From contig NZ_JAUORH010000003.1 of the NCBI RefSeq assembly GCF_030547425.1, positions 62,001-126,000 of the forward strand: a stretch of DNA of 64,000 nucleotides. The letters are read 5' to 3'. Shown piece after piece: positions 8,494 to 17,068 of this stretch; position 1 is the stretch's first letter; each line of letters starts with the position of its first letter. The notes under the pieces are model-generated. The model did no database searches. It was not told the origin of the DNA and saw only the letters and a program-made list of their open reading frames with translations. Made by a program: the position numbers and the translations under genes. The DNA is from Tenacibaculum sp. 1_MG-2023 (GTDB taxonomy: Bacteria > Bacteroidota > Bacteroidia > Flavobacteriales > Flavobacteriaceae).

Positions 8494-8966
8494 TGCCTAG
8501 GATTGAGTTAGTTACTTATATACATTCTTACAGAGAAATTGTATTTGATTTATCTCGTAGTGTAGAATTGCATAAAATATCAACTCAAAAGACAAAAGAG
8601 GAAGTTGTTGCTGGTAAAATGACTGGTTTAATAGGGTTAAATGAAAGTGTTACTTGGAGAGCTAAACACTTAGGTTTTTACCAAGAATTAACTTCAAAAA
8701 TAACAGAATATAAATATCCAGAATATTTTGTAGATGAAATGCAAAAAGGAGCTTTTAAAAGCTTTCGACATGAGCATTATTTCATAGAAGAGTTTGAGAA
8801 TAAAGTAAAGATGATTGATGTGTTTGATTATGTGTCTCCTCTAGTTTTTTTAGGAAAGTTAATAGATAAAATATTCTTGAAAAAATATATGATAAAGTTA
8901 TTAGTAGAGAGGAATAAGGTTATCAAAGAATTTGCAGAAACAGATGCTTGGCGTGTTGTTTTATAA
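8493..8966 (+). CDS. SRPBCC-family ligand-binding-like protein
   Basis: A 157-residue protein that begins with a beta strand typical of the START/Bet v 1 (SRPBCC) fold, IELVTYIHSYREIVFDLSRSVELH (read in parts). It continues with GLIGLNESVTWRAKHLGF and ends in a long C-terminal helix containing FLKKYMIKLLVERNKVIKEFAE. Bacterial members are often annotated as cell-division-inhibitor-like or polyketide cyclase-like; no enzyme activity can be assigned. Translationally coupled to tsaC (shared base at 8493), third gene of that operon. Confidence 0.7.
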   Translation: MPRIELVTYIHSYREIVFDLSRSVELHKISTQKTKEEVVAGKMTGLIGLNESVTWRAKHLGFYQELTSKITEYKYPEYFVDEMQKGAFKSFRHEHYFIEEFENKVKMIDVFDYVSPLVFLGKLIDKIFLKKYMIKLLVERNKVIKEFAETDAWRVVL

Positions 8967-9159
8967 GACCCGTTGGAGAAATGTAAAATACATTGTATAT
9001 AGAGGAGCAGTTTTTGGAATAGCTTTACTATTTAGGACATTAGATAATAAAGTAGTTGTATTACCTATGGAAACGCACTGGTTATAGCATACTTTTGGAG
9101 GAATTGCAGTCTTCTTCCTCTTATATTATATCTATAAAGATGAACAAGAATTAACGTAG
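8944..9159 (+). pseudogene. small membrane protein gene interrupted by an in-frame TAG
   Basis: An ATG at 8944, overlapping the end of the SRPBCC gene, opens a frame of 71 codons ending TAG at 9157-9159. It is broken by one TAG at 9085-9087 after 47 codons. The conceptual product has a helix (IVYRGAVFGIALLFRTL) before the stop and a second (GGIAVFFLLYYIY) after it, followed by an acidic tail. Protein-like composition on both sides of the stop supports a recently inactivated gene rather than chance. The 3' end overlaps the convergent glycosyltransferase gene by a few bases. Family not recognised. Confidence 0.5.
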
Positions 9160-10149
9160 TTCAGTAAACTCTTTCCTTCCTTTAGCATAATATTGCCAAA
9201 CTACAGATTTGTGTTTGTAGTAATTCGGCTTCTTTAGTGATTCTTTTCTCTTTTTTAAGAACCTAAAAAGATGTGCATAAAAACTAAAATGAGCTTTTAA
9301 AATAGCAAACAAGTGGTTAGGTTTCCCTTCCAATAAAAATTTAACGCTAGCCAACCCGTCTAAAATTAAACGAGAAAATATAATTGGAAACAATTTAGCA
9401 GAAGGTAAGTTTTTAACTAAGTTGAGTAAACTATTCCTAAAATTTAAAAACGTTTTTCTAGGGTTTAAAGTATCCAATGTAGCCCCACCTACATGATACA
9501 CAGTGGATGACCCTACATATTTTATAATATGTCCACTGTTTTTAGCACGCCAGCACAAATCAATTTCTTCCTGATGTGCAAAAAAATCTTCATCAAAACC
9601 GTTGAGTTGATGAAAAACTTCAGAGCGGATAAAAAAACAAGCCCCAGATGCCCAAAATATTTCGGTAGTATCGTTAAACTGTCCGTTATCAGTTTCTAAA
9701 TCGCTAAACAAACGACCACGACAATATGGATATCCAAAAGCATCAATAAAACCACCAGCAGCACCTGCATATTCAAACTTCGATTTATCTTTAAAATCTA
9801 AAATCTTTGGTTGAATAATGGCTGTGTTGGACTCTTTTTTAAAAGTATTGATAATAGGAGTCAACCAATTTTCAGTAACCTCAATATCAGAATTTACCAA
9901 ACAATAGATATCTGCACCAATATGTTGTAACGCATCGTTATAACCTTTTGCATACCCGCCATTTTCGGTATTCTCTACAATTTTTACAGTAGGAAAATAC
10001 TGCTTAATAAATTCAACAGAATCATCTGTAGAAGCATTGTCTGCGACATACACTTCAGCTTCTTCTGAACTAAAATTCACGACAGAAGGTAAAAATTGCT
10101 CAAGCAATTTTTTCCCATTCCAGTTTAATATGACGATTGCTGTTTTCAA
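9151..10149 (-). CDS. glycosyltransferase family 2
   Basis: A 332-residue GT-A fold transferase: AIVILNWNGKKLL at the N-terminus, VADNASTDDS (residues 34-43), the NGGYAKGYNDAL loop and VNSDIEV, a DxD-like metal site. The downstream part has GACFFIRSEVFHQLNGFDEDFF and the HQEEIDLCWRA motif typical of rhamnosyltransferase-like GT2 enzymes. The C-terminal 80 residues are basic. The start is TTG at 10149; translation from it gives the canonical start and no ATG is available upstream. Probably acts in surface polysaccharide synthesis; acceptor unknown. It stands alone. Confidence 0.87.
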   Translation of the reverse strand: MKTAIVILNWNGKKLLEQFLPSVVNFSSEEAEVYVADNASTDDSVEFIKQYFPTVKIVENTENGGYAKGYNDALQHIGADIYCLVNSDIEVTENWLTPIINTFKKESNTAIIQPKILDFKDKSKFEYAGAAGGFIDAFGYPYCRGRLFSDLETDNGQFNDTTEIFWASGACFFIRSEVFHQLNGFDEDFFAHQEEIDLCWRAKNSGHIIKYVGSSTVYHVGGATLDTLNPRKTFLNFRNSLLNLVKNLPSAKLFPIIFSRLILDGLASVKFLLEGKPNHLFAILKAHFSFYAHLFRFLKKRKESLKKPNYYKHKSVVWQYYAKGRKEFTELR

Positions 10150-10280
10150 GACGGCAAATTTACAGTTTAAAAATGAAATTCGTGTTAAAAAGCATGAGTC
10201 ATTCTGTGTTCCATCATTCTGACTGTATGAGAGAAGCCGTAAGGTTCAGCAAAGTTAAATCTTATTAAACAGAGCAACTT

Positions 10281-10910
10281 CTATTCTAATTCTACAGGTA
10301 TATACGTTATATTCTCTAAACTAAAATTAAAAGGTTCAGAACTCCCGCCGGTCATTACAATATCAGCACTAGCAATACCAAGTATAGTAATTTTTGTGTT
10401 TATTTCAGAGATAACTGCAGAAGAAATAAAACTACCTTCTTCAATTTGAGAGGCAACACCAATGTAAATACTAGGCTCAAATTTAAAAATAGCTTTTTGA
10501 CCTGGTACAAGATTAGTTTTAGTAGCTAATAATTTACCATTTCTGTAACAGTGAGCACAAATATCGCTATTAGTTAAGTTATTTTGTATTTCTACTTCTT
10601 CTGGGTTAGTAGCTGGAGTTGAAGAACTCTGTAAGACATTTCCAGAAGTACTTTTAACCATTTCATAAGCATTTCCATTACAGGCGGTTAATTGAGGTGT
10701 GTAGTTTCCGTAAGAATCACTAGCTGCAATTTGAAAGATTATAGGATAGTTGAAAGGATGATTGTCTAATCGACCACAATTTTTAATAACTTTCCATGCA
10801 ATGGCTATTTCATCAAAGGTATCTGAAATATTTTTCTGGAAAATCACAATACTGCTGTTATTAGCATCATTAGATCTGTTTATAAAGTTTAGTTTAATAT
10901 CATTACTCAT
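10281..10910 (-). CDS. conserved hypothetical protein, 209 residues
   Basis: A soluble, beta-rich protein without signal peptide or membrane segment. It opens MSNDIKLNFINRSNDANNSS and contains FDEIAIAWKVIKNCGRLDNH and, near the C-terminus, LGIASADIVMTGGSSEPFNF. I recall similar proteins as uncharacterised in other bacteria, but cannot name a domain with confidence. Monocistronic, followed upstream and downstream by non-coding DNA with pieces of the dispersed flavobacterial repeat (about 10203-10258 and 11155-11202). Confidence 0.6.
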   Translation of the reverse strand: MSNDIKLNFINRSNDANNSSIVIFQKNISDTFDEIAIAWKVIKNCGRLDNHPFNYPIIFQIAASDSYGNYTPQLTACNGNAYEMVKSTSGNVLQSSSTPATNPEEVEIQNNLTNSDICAHCYRNGKLLATKTNLVPGQKAIFKFEPSIYIGVASQIEEGSFISSAVISEINTKITILGIASADIVMTGGSSEPFNFSLENITYIPVELE

Positions 10911-11201
10911 AAAATCAATTTTTTAAGTTTGGTACCTCAGAACATAAATTTAAGAAAATGATAAAAGCAAGGACAAAGGAATGTTATAAGCGTGCTGTTT
11001 TGTGTGTTGAAATGTGTGCTGGATGTCATTAAAGGAATTACCATCATTCCAAATGAACACTGAGCGTAGTCAAAGTGGTATGTTAAGTAATCTTTTTGTT
11101 GATAATGAGATAGCTGCATTGTTATTACTCCCCACTATGACGTTTCCGTTACCGTTATTCCGAACGAGGTACGAGGAGGAATCTCACGAGGTGCGTAACC
11201 T

Positions 11202-11750
11202 TTACTCTTCAATAACTAACTTCTCCCAGATGTTTTCCCACCTCTTATTTATAACTCTGTTACGATACGTTGTTAAATCAAAATTAGGAGTAGGTCGTAC
11301 AATAAGATTGAATACATCGTCTAAACCATGCGGAGCAATAAAATCTATTTGATTGTTTGTATTTAACTGAACAGCAATTGCTGTAGCTGTTTCAGGCCAG
11401 TAAGAAATGGCTTCGTAACAATCTTTATAAGGTAAATGATTGTTTCGAATATGCATTCTTGCTTGATTTTTCACCGACCAATTTACAGAGGAATTAATAG
11501 TTTTGAGTTGTTCTTCAAGAGCTAATTCACGAGCCTTAGAAATGTCGCTTTCATCAAAATAAATAACATCAACATCGTTTAAAGAAGTTCTTTTACTATT
11601 GTGTTTATAGTCCCAAATTTTGTTCCTAATAAAACCAGCACCAATCCAACAGTCGGGTAAATGTAGATTCCTAACAGCTTCAAGAATGTTTAGCATCCAA
11701 GCATCATTTTCAATAATAGTTATGAGTTCAGTGGTAAAATTTGCTTTCAT
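11202..11750 (-). CDS. nucleotidyltransferase family protein (DUF925-like)
   Basis: A 182-residue protein with WIGAGFIRNKIWDY (residues 35-48) followed by LNDVDVIYFDE, the GS/DxD-like active-site arrangement of the nucleotidyltransferase superfamily in the YitA/DUF925 branch. The RMHIRNNHLPY and DDVFNLIVRPTPNF segments are also typical. Substrate is unknown. It lies 5 bases downstream of the HsdR-N-like gene on the same strand and is probably co-transcribed with it. Confidence 0.78.
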   Translation of the reverse strand: MKANFTTELITIIENDAWMLNILEAVRNLHLPDCWIGAGFIRNKIWDYKHNSKRTSLNDVDVIYFDESDISKARELALEEQLKTINSSVNWSVKNQARMHIRNNHLPYKDCYEAISYWPETATAIAVQLNTNNQIDFIAPHGLDDVFNLIVRPTPNFDLTTYRNRVINKRWENIWEKLVIEE

Positions 11751-11755
11751 AAAAC

Positions 11756-12199
11756 TTATTGGTACTTAGGTATATCTTTTAAAAACACATAAGTTTCCTT
11801 CTCTTTATCTAGCATACAGAAAAAGTGTTGCAGTCCGTTGGTAACGATGAGGTAATCAGCATCGAGTTTTAAGTTGTAGCGTGCAATCTGATCAAAAGTA
11901 TCTTGGGTAATTTTTATATGCGGAGCTTTACATTCCACAATAATATTCGGATGCCCGTCAGAAGCAAAAACCACAATATCGGTACGTTTTTTAAGGTTGT
12001 TGATAACCAATTGTTTTTCAATAGCAATCAATGAAACAGGATAGTTTCTTTCTTGAATCAACCATTGCACAAAATGCTGACGTACCCATTCCTCGGGAGT
12101 TAATACCATATATTTTTTTCTCAAATTATCAAAAATAAGCGTCTTATTTTCGTTACTTTTGAGCTTGAATGTATAGCTAGGAAGGTTGAGCTTTTGCAT
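11756..12199 (-). CDS. type I restriction HsdR N-terminal-like nuclease domain protein
   Basis: A 147-residue single-domain protein. The nuclease-like core is seen at KRTDIVVFASDGHPNIIVECKAPHI (read in parts), with D, an E-x-K-like IVECKAP and ARYNLKLDADYLIVTNG, matching the HSDR_N_2 family. No helicase or specificity genes are nearby, so it is not a type I system. Bacteroidetes carry this stand-alone gene, typically divergent from holA as here, suggesting a housekeeping role that is not established. Confidence 0.78.
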   Translation of the reverse strand: MQKLNLPSYTFKLKSNENKTLIFDNLRKKYMVLTPEEWVRQHFVQWLIQERNYPVSLIAIEKQLVINNLKKRTDIVVFASDGHPNIIVECKAPHIKITQDTFDQIARYNLKLDADYLIVTNGLQHFFCMLDKEKETYVFLKDIPKYQ

Positions 12200-12260
12200 A
12201 ACCCAAAAGTAATAAAATTATAAGTTATTTCTTCGTTGTTCAACATGACGAAACATTATT

Positions 12261-12468
12261 GTCATCTCGAACTGGAGCAACGCGGAATGTGAGAGATCTT
12301 AAACATGAGAGTTACTCCGTTGAATGAGATTTCTCAGTCGTAACCTCCTTCGAAATGACATTATAGTAATTGTCATTCCGAACGACGAAGGAGGAGGAAT
12401 CTCAAGAGGTGTGTTACTCTTATTGTTAAGATTTCTCGTCGCTCATAAAATTGCTCCTTCGAAATGAC
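12261..12468. repeat. two copies of a dispersed inverted-repeat element
   Basis: Two neighbouring elements, 12261-12359 and 12372-12468, each begin GTCAT(C/T)(T/C)CGAAC and end TCGAAATGAC, so their termini are inverted. Related copies lie at 25756-26041, 26530-26846 and, as fragments, 10203-10258 and 11155-11202. They carry no gene. The rest of the 12200-12604 gap holds a CCTCTCC-TTA-GGAGAGG hairpin (12572-12588) just before holA. Confidence 0.75.
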
Positions 12469-12604
12469 AAAAGAGTATCATTACAAATGAATACCTCGCT
12501 ATAACATTTTAAATAATAATACCTAATAGAGGTAATTATTTGAGTTAGTATTAACAAGAACAATAATACTTCCTCTCCTTAGGAGAGGATTGAGGAGAGG
12601 CTTT

Positions 12605-13606
12605 ATGAACGAAATTAAATCTATCATATCCGATATTAAAGGAGGCAATATCAAACCCATTTATTTTTTAATGGGGGAAGAACCATATTACATTGATAAA
12701 ATTTCAGATTACATTGAAGATAATGTGTTAGATGAATCCGAAAAGGGATTCAATCAAGTAGTTATGTACGGTCGTGATGTATCGATAGAAGAAATTGTGT
12801 CGTCGGCAAAACGTTTTCCGATGATGGCAGAAAAGCAGGTGATTATTGTTAAAGAAGCGCAAGATTTAAGCCGTACGATTGATAAAATAGAGTCGTATGC
12901 TGCCAATCCACAACCGAGTACCGTATTGGTGTTTAATTATAAATACAAAAAGCTCGATAAACGTAAAAAGGCGTACAAAGCCATTGCAAAAAGCGGACTC
13001 ATTTATGAAAGTAAAAAACTGTATGATAACCAAGTAGCCGATTGGATACGTCAGGTGTTGGGCGGAAAAAAGTTTAACATCGAACCGAAAGCTTCGCAAA
13101 TGTTGGTAGAGTTTTTAGGAACAGATCTAAGTAAGATTAGTAACGAATTAGACAAGCTTACCTCAGTATTGCCTGCAGAAACGATTATTACCGATAAGCA
13201 TATTGAAGAAAACATTGGGATTTCTAAAGACTTTAACAATTTTGAGTTGCGTAAAGCAGTAGGACAGCGTGATGTGGTAAAAGCGAACAGAATTATCAAT
13301 TATTTTGCACAGAACCCAAAGAACAACCCGTTGGTAATGACCATTTCCTTGCTAAATAGTTTTTTTACACAACTATTACTATACCACGGATTAAAAGACA
13401 AATCGAAAGCTTCGGTTGCTAAAAACTTAGGGGTAAACCCATATTTTGTGGACGACTACGTAAACGCAGCCCGTAATTATCCGATGCGAAAAGTATCACA
13501 AATTATTGCCTTATTACGTGATGCTGATGTAAAAAGCAAAGGAGTAGGAGCCAACCAAACCCATGCCGATATTTTAAAAGAATTATTGTTTAAGATTTTG
13601 CATTAA
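12605..13606 (+). CDS. holA: DNA polymerase III delta subunit (clamp loader)
   Basis: From the ATG at 12605 the protein has 333 residues. It shows the delta-subunit pattern: IKPIYFLMGEEPYYIDKI near the N-terminus, FPMMAEKQVIIVKEAQDL, STVLVFNYK, then the lid/collar region with FLGTDLSKISNELDKL and a C-terminal helical domain ending ADILKELLFKILH. Delta opens the beta clamp within the clamp-loader complex. The frame extends five codons upstream to a TTG, but MNEIKSII is the natural start. Its last 61 codons are duplicated at 20897-21082, marking the far end of an inserted island. Confidence 0.9.
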   Translation: MNEIKSIISDIKGGNIKPIYFLMGEEPYYIDKISDYIEDNVLDESEKGFNQVVMYGRDVSIEEIVSSAKRFPMMAEKQVIIVKEAQDLSRTIDKIESYAANPQPSTVLVFNYKYKKLDKRKKAYKAIAKSGLIYESKKLYDNQVADWIRQVLGGKKFNIEPKASQMLVEFLGTDLSKISNELDKLTSVLPAETIITDKHIEENIGISKDFNNFELRKAVGQRDVVKANRIINYFAQNPKNNPLVMTISLLNSFFTQLLLYHGLKDKSKASVAKNLGVNPYFVDDYVNAARNYPMRKVSQIIALLRDADVKSKGVGANQTHADILKELLFKILH

Positions 13607-13976
13607 CAGTATTGTGTGCAAACCTTATCATTAAAGAAGTAAAAAATTACGAGAAAAATGTTGTAAAACGATATTTTACAAACAAAATTCTAATAAAGAG
13701 ACAATTTTAACTTACCCACACACTCACTTTTCATAATCAAGCGTATCAAAACAGACGACTGCTCGAATAAAAGGGCAAAAAAACATGTACTACTTAGTGG
13801 CTTTTTAAGTACATAAAATTGTATACACAGGTACAAGTTGCGTACAAACAAAGTTGGTTCTTCTTAAAAGACAGTGTTTTACGGCAAAAAGCTTAAAAAT
13901 CAATACATTGATTGTATGATTTTGGAGATATTTTATATCTTTAACTCAAAAAATTGTACCACCCTAAAATACATCT
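13607..13976. other. gene-free gap between holA and the T6SS effector gene
   Basis: No open frame of note and no repeat seen elsewhere in the window. It forms the left edge of the island flanked by holA sequence. It should contain the effector promoter, but I see no convincing TTG/TAnnTTTG pair. Confidence 0.4.
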
Positions 13977-15587
13977 ATGAACATAAAAGCAAAGCTTTTT
14001 GTATGTGGTGAGGAACGAGAACTACTTACTACAAACTTAAATTATAATCGCCTTACCGATTGGAACGGTAAACCAACTTCCGCCTTATTAGGAGGAGCTA
14101 TTTCAGTAACTTTTGAATCTCAAATGTACGATGATACCTTTGCTGATTGGATTAAATCAGATAGAAAAGGCAATAAAAAAATACGTCATCCTTTTAATCT
14201 TTATCAATTAAGAGACGGTAAAATAGTCTTTTACAAAGACGAGTTTGATGGAATAGAACTATTTCAATACAACTTTCAAGACGGTGTACTTGTAAATTAT
14301 TACGAAGTTTTTGATAACCAGAAAGGTATGCAGGTTACGTTAACCATATCACCTGCAATGCAAGACTATCGTTTTTTTAATAATAGTACCGATTGGCGTA
14401 GAAAAAGTCCTACTCGTTATATAAAGCCTTGGCAAGAAAGTTTTATACCACCTATAGAAGATACTCCTTATAAAGCACAGGAGAATAAAGAACCTAAGAA
14501 AGAGAAAAAACCTTTTAAAATAATAGTAGAGGCTGCTAGAAGCCGTGATATAAAAGACGGAATTTTTGGTTTTGATAGCATTCCTAAAGAAACTATAGTA
14601 ATATCGGGTTATGAAAAATTAAAGAAAGAGTACAAACCTCTTTCAGAAAAAATTTTAGATGAAGAGTATATACCAAATTGGATAAGTATAAGAAAAAACC
14701 AAACAGTAGAATTAAAACTAGATTGGGATACTAAAAAGAAGGCTAAACAATATCAAAACATAGCTTTTGAAGAACATCCAGACTTTAGTTTTGAACCTAA
14801 AAACTTAAAAGGCGTAAAAGAGGTAAAAATTACATGTAAAAACAATAGTGCCAACCCAGCACAAATCCTTATAAAAGCGGATGATAAATTAACCGTTGGT
14901 GCTCTTAATATATACTATCCTAAACCTAAAAAGATAGACCTGGAATGGTACTTTGTGGAGATTCAAGGTAATGATATTGATAAAGGAGCTCTTGAGAATA
15001 AAGTTGATAAACAAAAACTAGAAGATTCTCTAAAAAAAGGATTAAACCCTGCTTTGATTGATATTACTATTACAAATAATAGCCCTAAGGTATTAGATTT
15101 TACTGAATATTCGCAAAAGCTAAAAAAACATGGTTTCTTGAAAACACACCCTGTCGTAGAAGTTGGAAACTATATTGAAAGAAGTAGAAAACACGTTGTT
15201 TTACACTACATTAATGAAACACATAGTAATCGAGATGTAAATAAAATAACAGTGTACTTTATCAATCAAAAGTGTATTAACGAAAAAGATATTAAACCTG
15301 ATGGTGAATATAACACATCGGGAGGGATATCACCCACAGGCGATGGAATAGCCTATTTAGTCTTAGACCCAAATGGTAAAATAGCTACAGAAAATATTAT
15401 ACACGAAGTAATGCATGCTTTAGGTCTGAGGCATACTTTTAATGAGGGTAAGGTTGATAAGACTAAAATGGCTAAACACCTATTTAAAGACAATAAAACT
15501 GACAATTATATGGACTATAAAAATGACAAAAGGCATACCTATAAGTGGCAGTGGAAAAAATTACACCAATATTCTAAACTAAAATAA
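13977..15587 (+). CDS. tssD: TssD (Hcp-like) T6SS tube protein fused to a metzincin-type metalloprotease effector
   Basis: A 536-residue two-part protein. Residues 1 to about 135 match Bacteroidetes TssD: KAKLFVCGEERELL, LGGAISVTFESQ, LRDGKIVFYKDEFDG, VNYYEVFDNQKGMQVTLTIS. Normal TssD is about 130 residues, so this is an extended, effector-bearing form. A linker and a beta-rich middle follow, then a zinc protease core IIHEVMHALGLRHTF (residues 464-478), which fits HExxHxxGxxH. About 30 residues later comes NYMDY, a plausible Met-turn, then WQWKKLHQYS at the end. It has no signal peptide, as expected for T6SS cargo. Immunity-like lipoproteins follow after one base. Tube-fused delivery is inferred; T6SS structural genes are not in the window. 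Confidence 0.85.
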   Translation: MNIKAKLFVCGEERELLTTNLNYNRLTDWNGKPTSALLGGAISVTFESQMYDDTFADWIKSDRKGNKKIRHPFNLYQLRDGKIVFYKDEFDGIELFQYNFQDGVLVNYYEVFDNQKGMQVTLTISPAMQDYRFFNNSTDWRRKSPTRYIKPWQESFIPPIEDTPYKAQENKEPKKEKKPFKIIVEAARSRDIKDGIFGFDSIPKETIVISGYEKLKKEYKPLSEKILDEEYIPNWISIRKNQTVELKLDWDTKKKAKQYQNIAFEEHPDFSFEPKNLKGVKEVKITCKNNSANPAQILIKADDKLTVGALNIYYPKPKKIDLEWYFVEIQGNDIDKGALENKVDKQKLEDSLKKGLNPALIDITITNNSPKVLDFTEYSQKLKKHGFLKTHPVVEVGNYIERSRKHVVLHYINETHSNRDVNKITVYFINQKCINEKDIKPDGEYNTSGGISPTGDGIAYLVLDPNGKIATENIIHEVMHALGLRHTFNEGKVDKTKMAKHLFKDNKTDNYMDYKNDKRHTYKWQWKKLHQYSKLK

Positions 15588-15588
15588 G

Positions 15589-16272
15589 ATGCGTTATTTT
15601 TTAATATTTTTTACACTTGTTTTATTTGCTAATTGTTCTTCTGTTCCTAAAGAATATTTGACAGATGATGACACTTGTTACTATAACGACCCAGTTTTTA
15701 AGATTTCTAAAGAAGAAATGAAAATAAAAGTAGATAAGTTTTATAATGAAAAAAATCCTATAGGTACTATAACTGTTTTAAATAATTCTTTTTTAAATAA
15801 AAGATATATAAGATGGGAAAAGAAAGGCTATATAACAAACAAACAAACAAACAAACAAATAAAAATTGAAAAATGGCTAAGGTATAATCCTAAAGGGTAT
15901 TTAAGTAGAGTCAAATTTCAATATTTAAATGGTAATTCAAATGTTTATAAAGAAACTCACTACGATAACCAAGGAAATATTACTAAAGTAATCGACTACG
16001 AAAAAGGCTATAACATTTGTTGGGCAGAGGCTATTGCCATAGTAAAAAAAGTAGCGAAAAAAGAAATTAAAAAATATGAAATAACAGAGTTTTATGCTGT
16101 TCATAACAACTTAAATGAATTTCCAGAGGTAAAACCTATTTGGTATATTGGTTTATTAAAAGGAAATGAAAACTACAAAAATGAAGTTAACAGAAAGGGA
16201 ACGCTTCGATTTCGCATAGACGGAATTACTGGAAAAGTATTAAAAAAATATAGAGTTCAAAGTGGGTTTTAG
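15589..16272 (+). CDS. lipoprotein with PepSY-like C-terminus, candidate immunity protein (copy 1)
   Basis: The 227-residue protein has a signal peptide and lipobox (LVLFANCSS, Cys 17). A variable middle follows, then a C-terminal region with EAIAIVKKVAKKEI, KPIWYIGLLKG and LRFRIDGITGKVLKKY, a layout like the PepSY domain. PepSY occurs in propeptides of zinc proteases and is thought to inhibit them, which suits immunity to the metalloprotease encoded one base upstream. Residues from about 121 on differ from copy 2 at only about six positions, whereas the middle diverges strongly. Six AAAC tetranucleotides (15834-15859) in the coding region could slip. Domain call is by eye. Confidence 0.7.
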   Translation: MRYFLIFFTLVLFANCSSVPKEYLTDDDTCYYNDPVFKISKEEMKIKVDKFYNEKNPIGTITVLNNSFLNKRYIRWEKKGYITNKQTNKQIKIEKWLRYNPKGYLSRVKFQYLNGNSNVYKETHYDNQGNITKVIDYEKGYNICWAEAIAIVKKVAKKEIKKYEITEFYAVHNNLNEFPEVKPIWYIGLLKGNENYKNEVNRKGTLRFRIDGITGKVLKKYRVQSGF

Positions 16273-16313
16273 TGTAAGCGCCTCTACTTTTTATTATTAA
16301 ATATATACTTAAT

Positions 16314-16351
16314 AAATGGAAAAAATTACACCATATTCTAAACTAAAATAA
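16314..16351 (+). repeat. remnant of the effector gene's 3' end (tail copy 2)
   Basis: These 38 bases repeat the last part of the TssD-metalloprotease gene (15543-15587) up to the TAA and the following bases before ATGCG, with two small deletions. It sits directly before the second lipoprotein gene just as the real toxin end sits before the first. Confidence 0.8.
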
Positions 16352-16352
16352 G

Positions 16353-17027
16353 ATGCGTTACTTTTTAATATTTTTTATACTTGTTTTACTTGTTAATTGT
16401 TCTTCTGTTCCTAAAGAGTATTTGATAAATGATGATGTCTGTCATTATAATTACCCTATTTTCAACATAACTAAAGAGGAGTTATTAATTGATGAAAAAA
16501 TTCTTAATCTTTTACAAAAAGAAAAAAGAAGTATTGTTACAGTTGATGGCGATGATTATAAAAACGAATATTGGTATTCTAAAGATGAGATAACAAATAA
16601 ACAAACAAACAAAGTAACTAACATAAATAAATATTTGTACTATAATAACAAAGGAAAAATAATTTTTTCAGCTTTCACATATAATAATATTTACAACTTA
16701 GGGAAAGAAACCGACTACGATGAGCAAGGAAATATTACTAAAGTAATAGACTATGAAAAAGGTTATAATATTTGTTGGGCAGAGGCTATAGCAATAGTAA
16801 AAAAAATAGCAAAAAAAGAAATTGAAAAATATGAAATAACAGAGTTTTATGCTGTTCATAACAACTTAAATGAATTTCCAGAGGTAAAACCTATTTGGTA
16901 TATTGGTTTATTAAAAGGAAATGAAAACTACAAGAATGAAGTTAACAAAAAAGGAACGCTTCGATTTCGCATAGACGGAATTACTGGAAAAGTATTAAAA
17001 AAATATAGAATTCAAAGTGGGTTTTAG
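16353..17027 (+). CDS. lipoprotein with PepSY-like C-terminus, candidate immunity protein (copy 2)
   Basis: A 224-residue tandem paralogue of the gene at 15589. The signal peptide and lipobox (VLLVNCSS) and the C-terminal 107 residues (ITKVIDYEKGYNICWAEAIA onward) are nearly identical to copy 1. Residues about 22-115 are different, so the gene is a mosaic with a variable centre. The shared C-terminus has the PepSY-like pattern ending RIDGITGKVLKKYRIQSGF. It is preceded by a toxin 3'-end remnant and followed by another, so the unit lipoprotein-plus-toxin-tail has been duplicated. Probably an orphan immunity gene against a related effector. Confidence 0.68.
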   Translation: MRYFLIFFILVLLVNCSSVPKEYLINDDVCHYNYPIFNITKEELLIDEKILNLLQKEKRSIVTVDGDDYKNEYWYSKDEITNKQTNKVTNINKYLYYNNKGKIIFSAFTYNNIYNLGKETDYDEQGNITKVIDYEKGYNICWAEAIAIVKKIAKKEIEKYEITEFYAVHNNLNEFPEVKPIWYIGLLKGNENYKNEVNKKGTLRFRIDGITGKVLKKYRIQSGF

Positions 17028-17068
17028 TGTGAGATTCCTTACTCTTTACTATTAAATACACACTTAAT

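Noticed and set aside
10937-11352. Short open frames on both strands between the hypothetical protein and nucleotidyltransferase genes
   Set aside because: They lie in pieces of the dispersed repeat or in antisense to the nucleotidyltransferase gene and have no protein character.
11756-12199. Type I restriction system
   Set aside because: Only the N-terminal nuclease-like domain is present, without helicase, methylase or specificity genes; the gene is a common housekeeping neighbour of holA.
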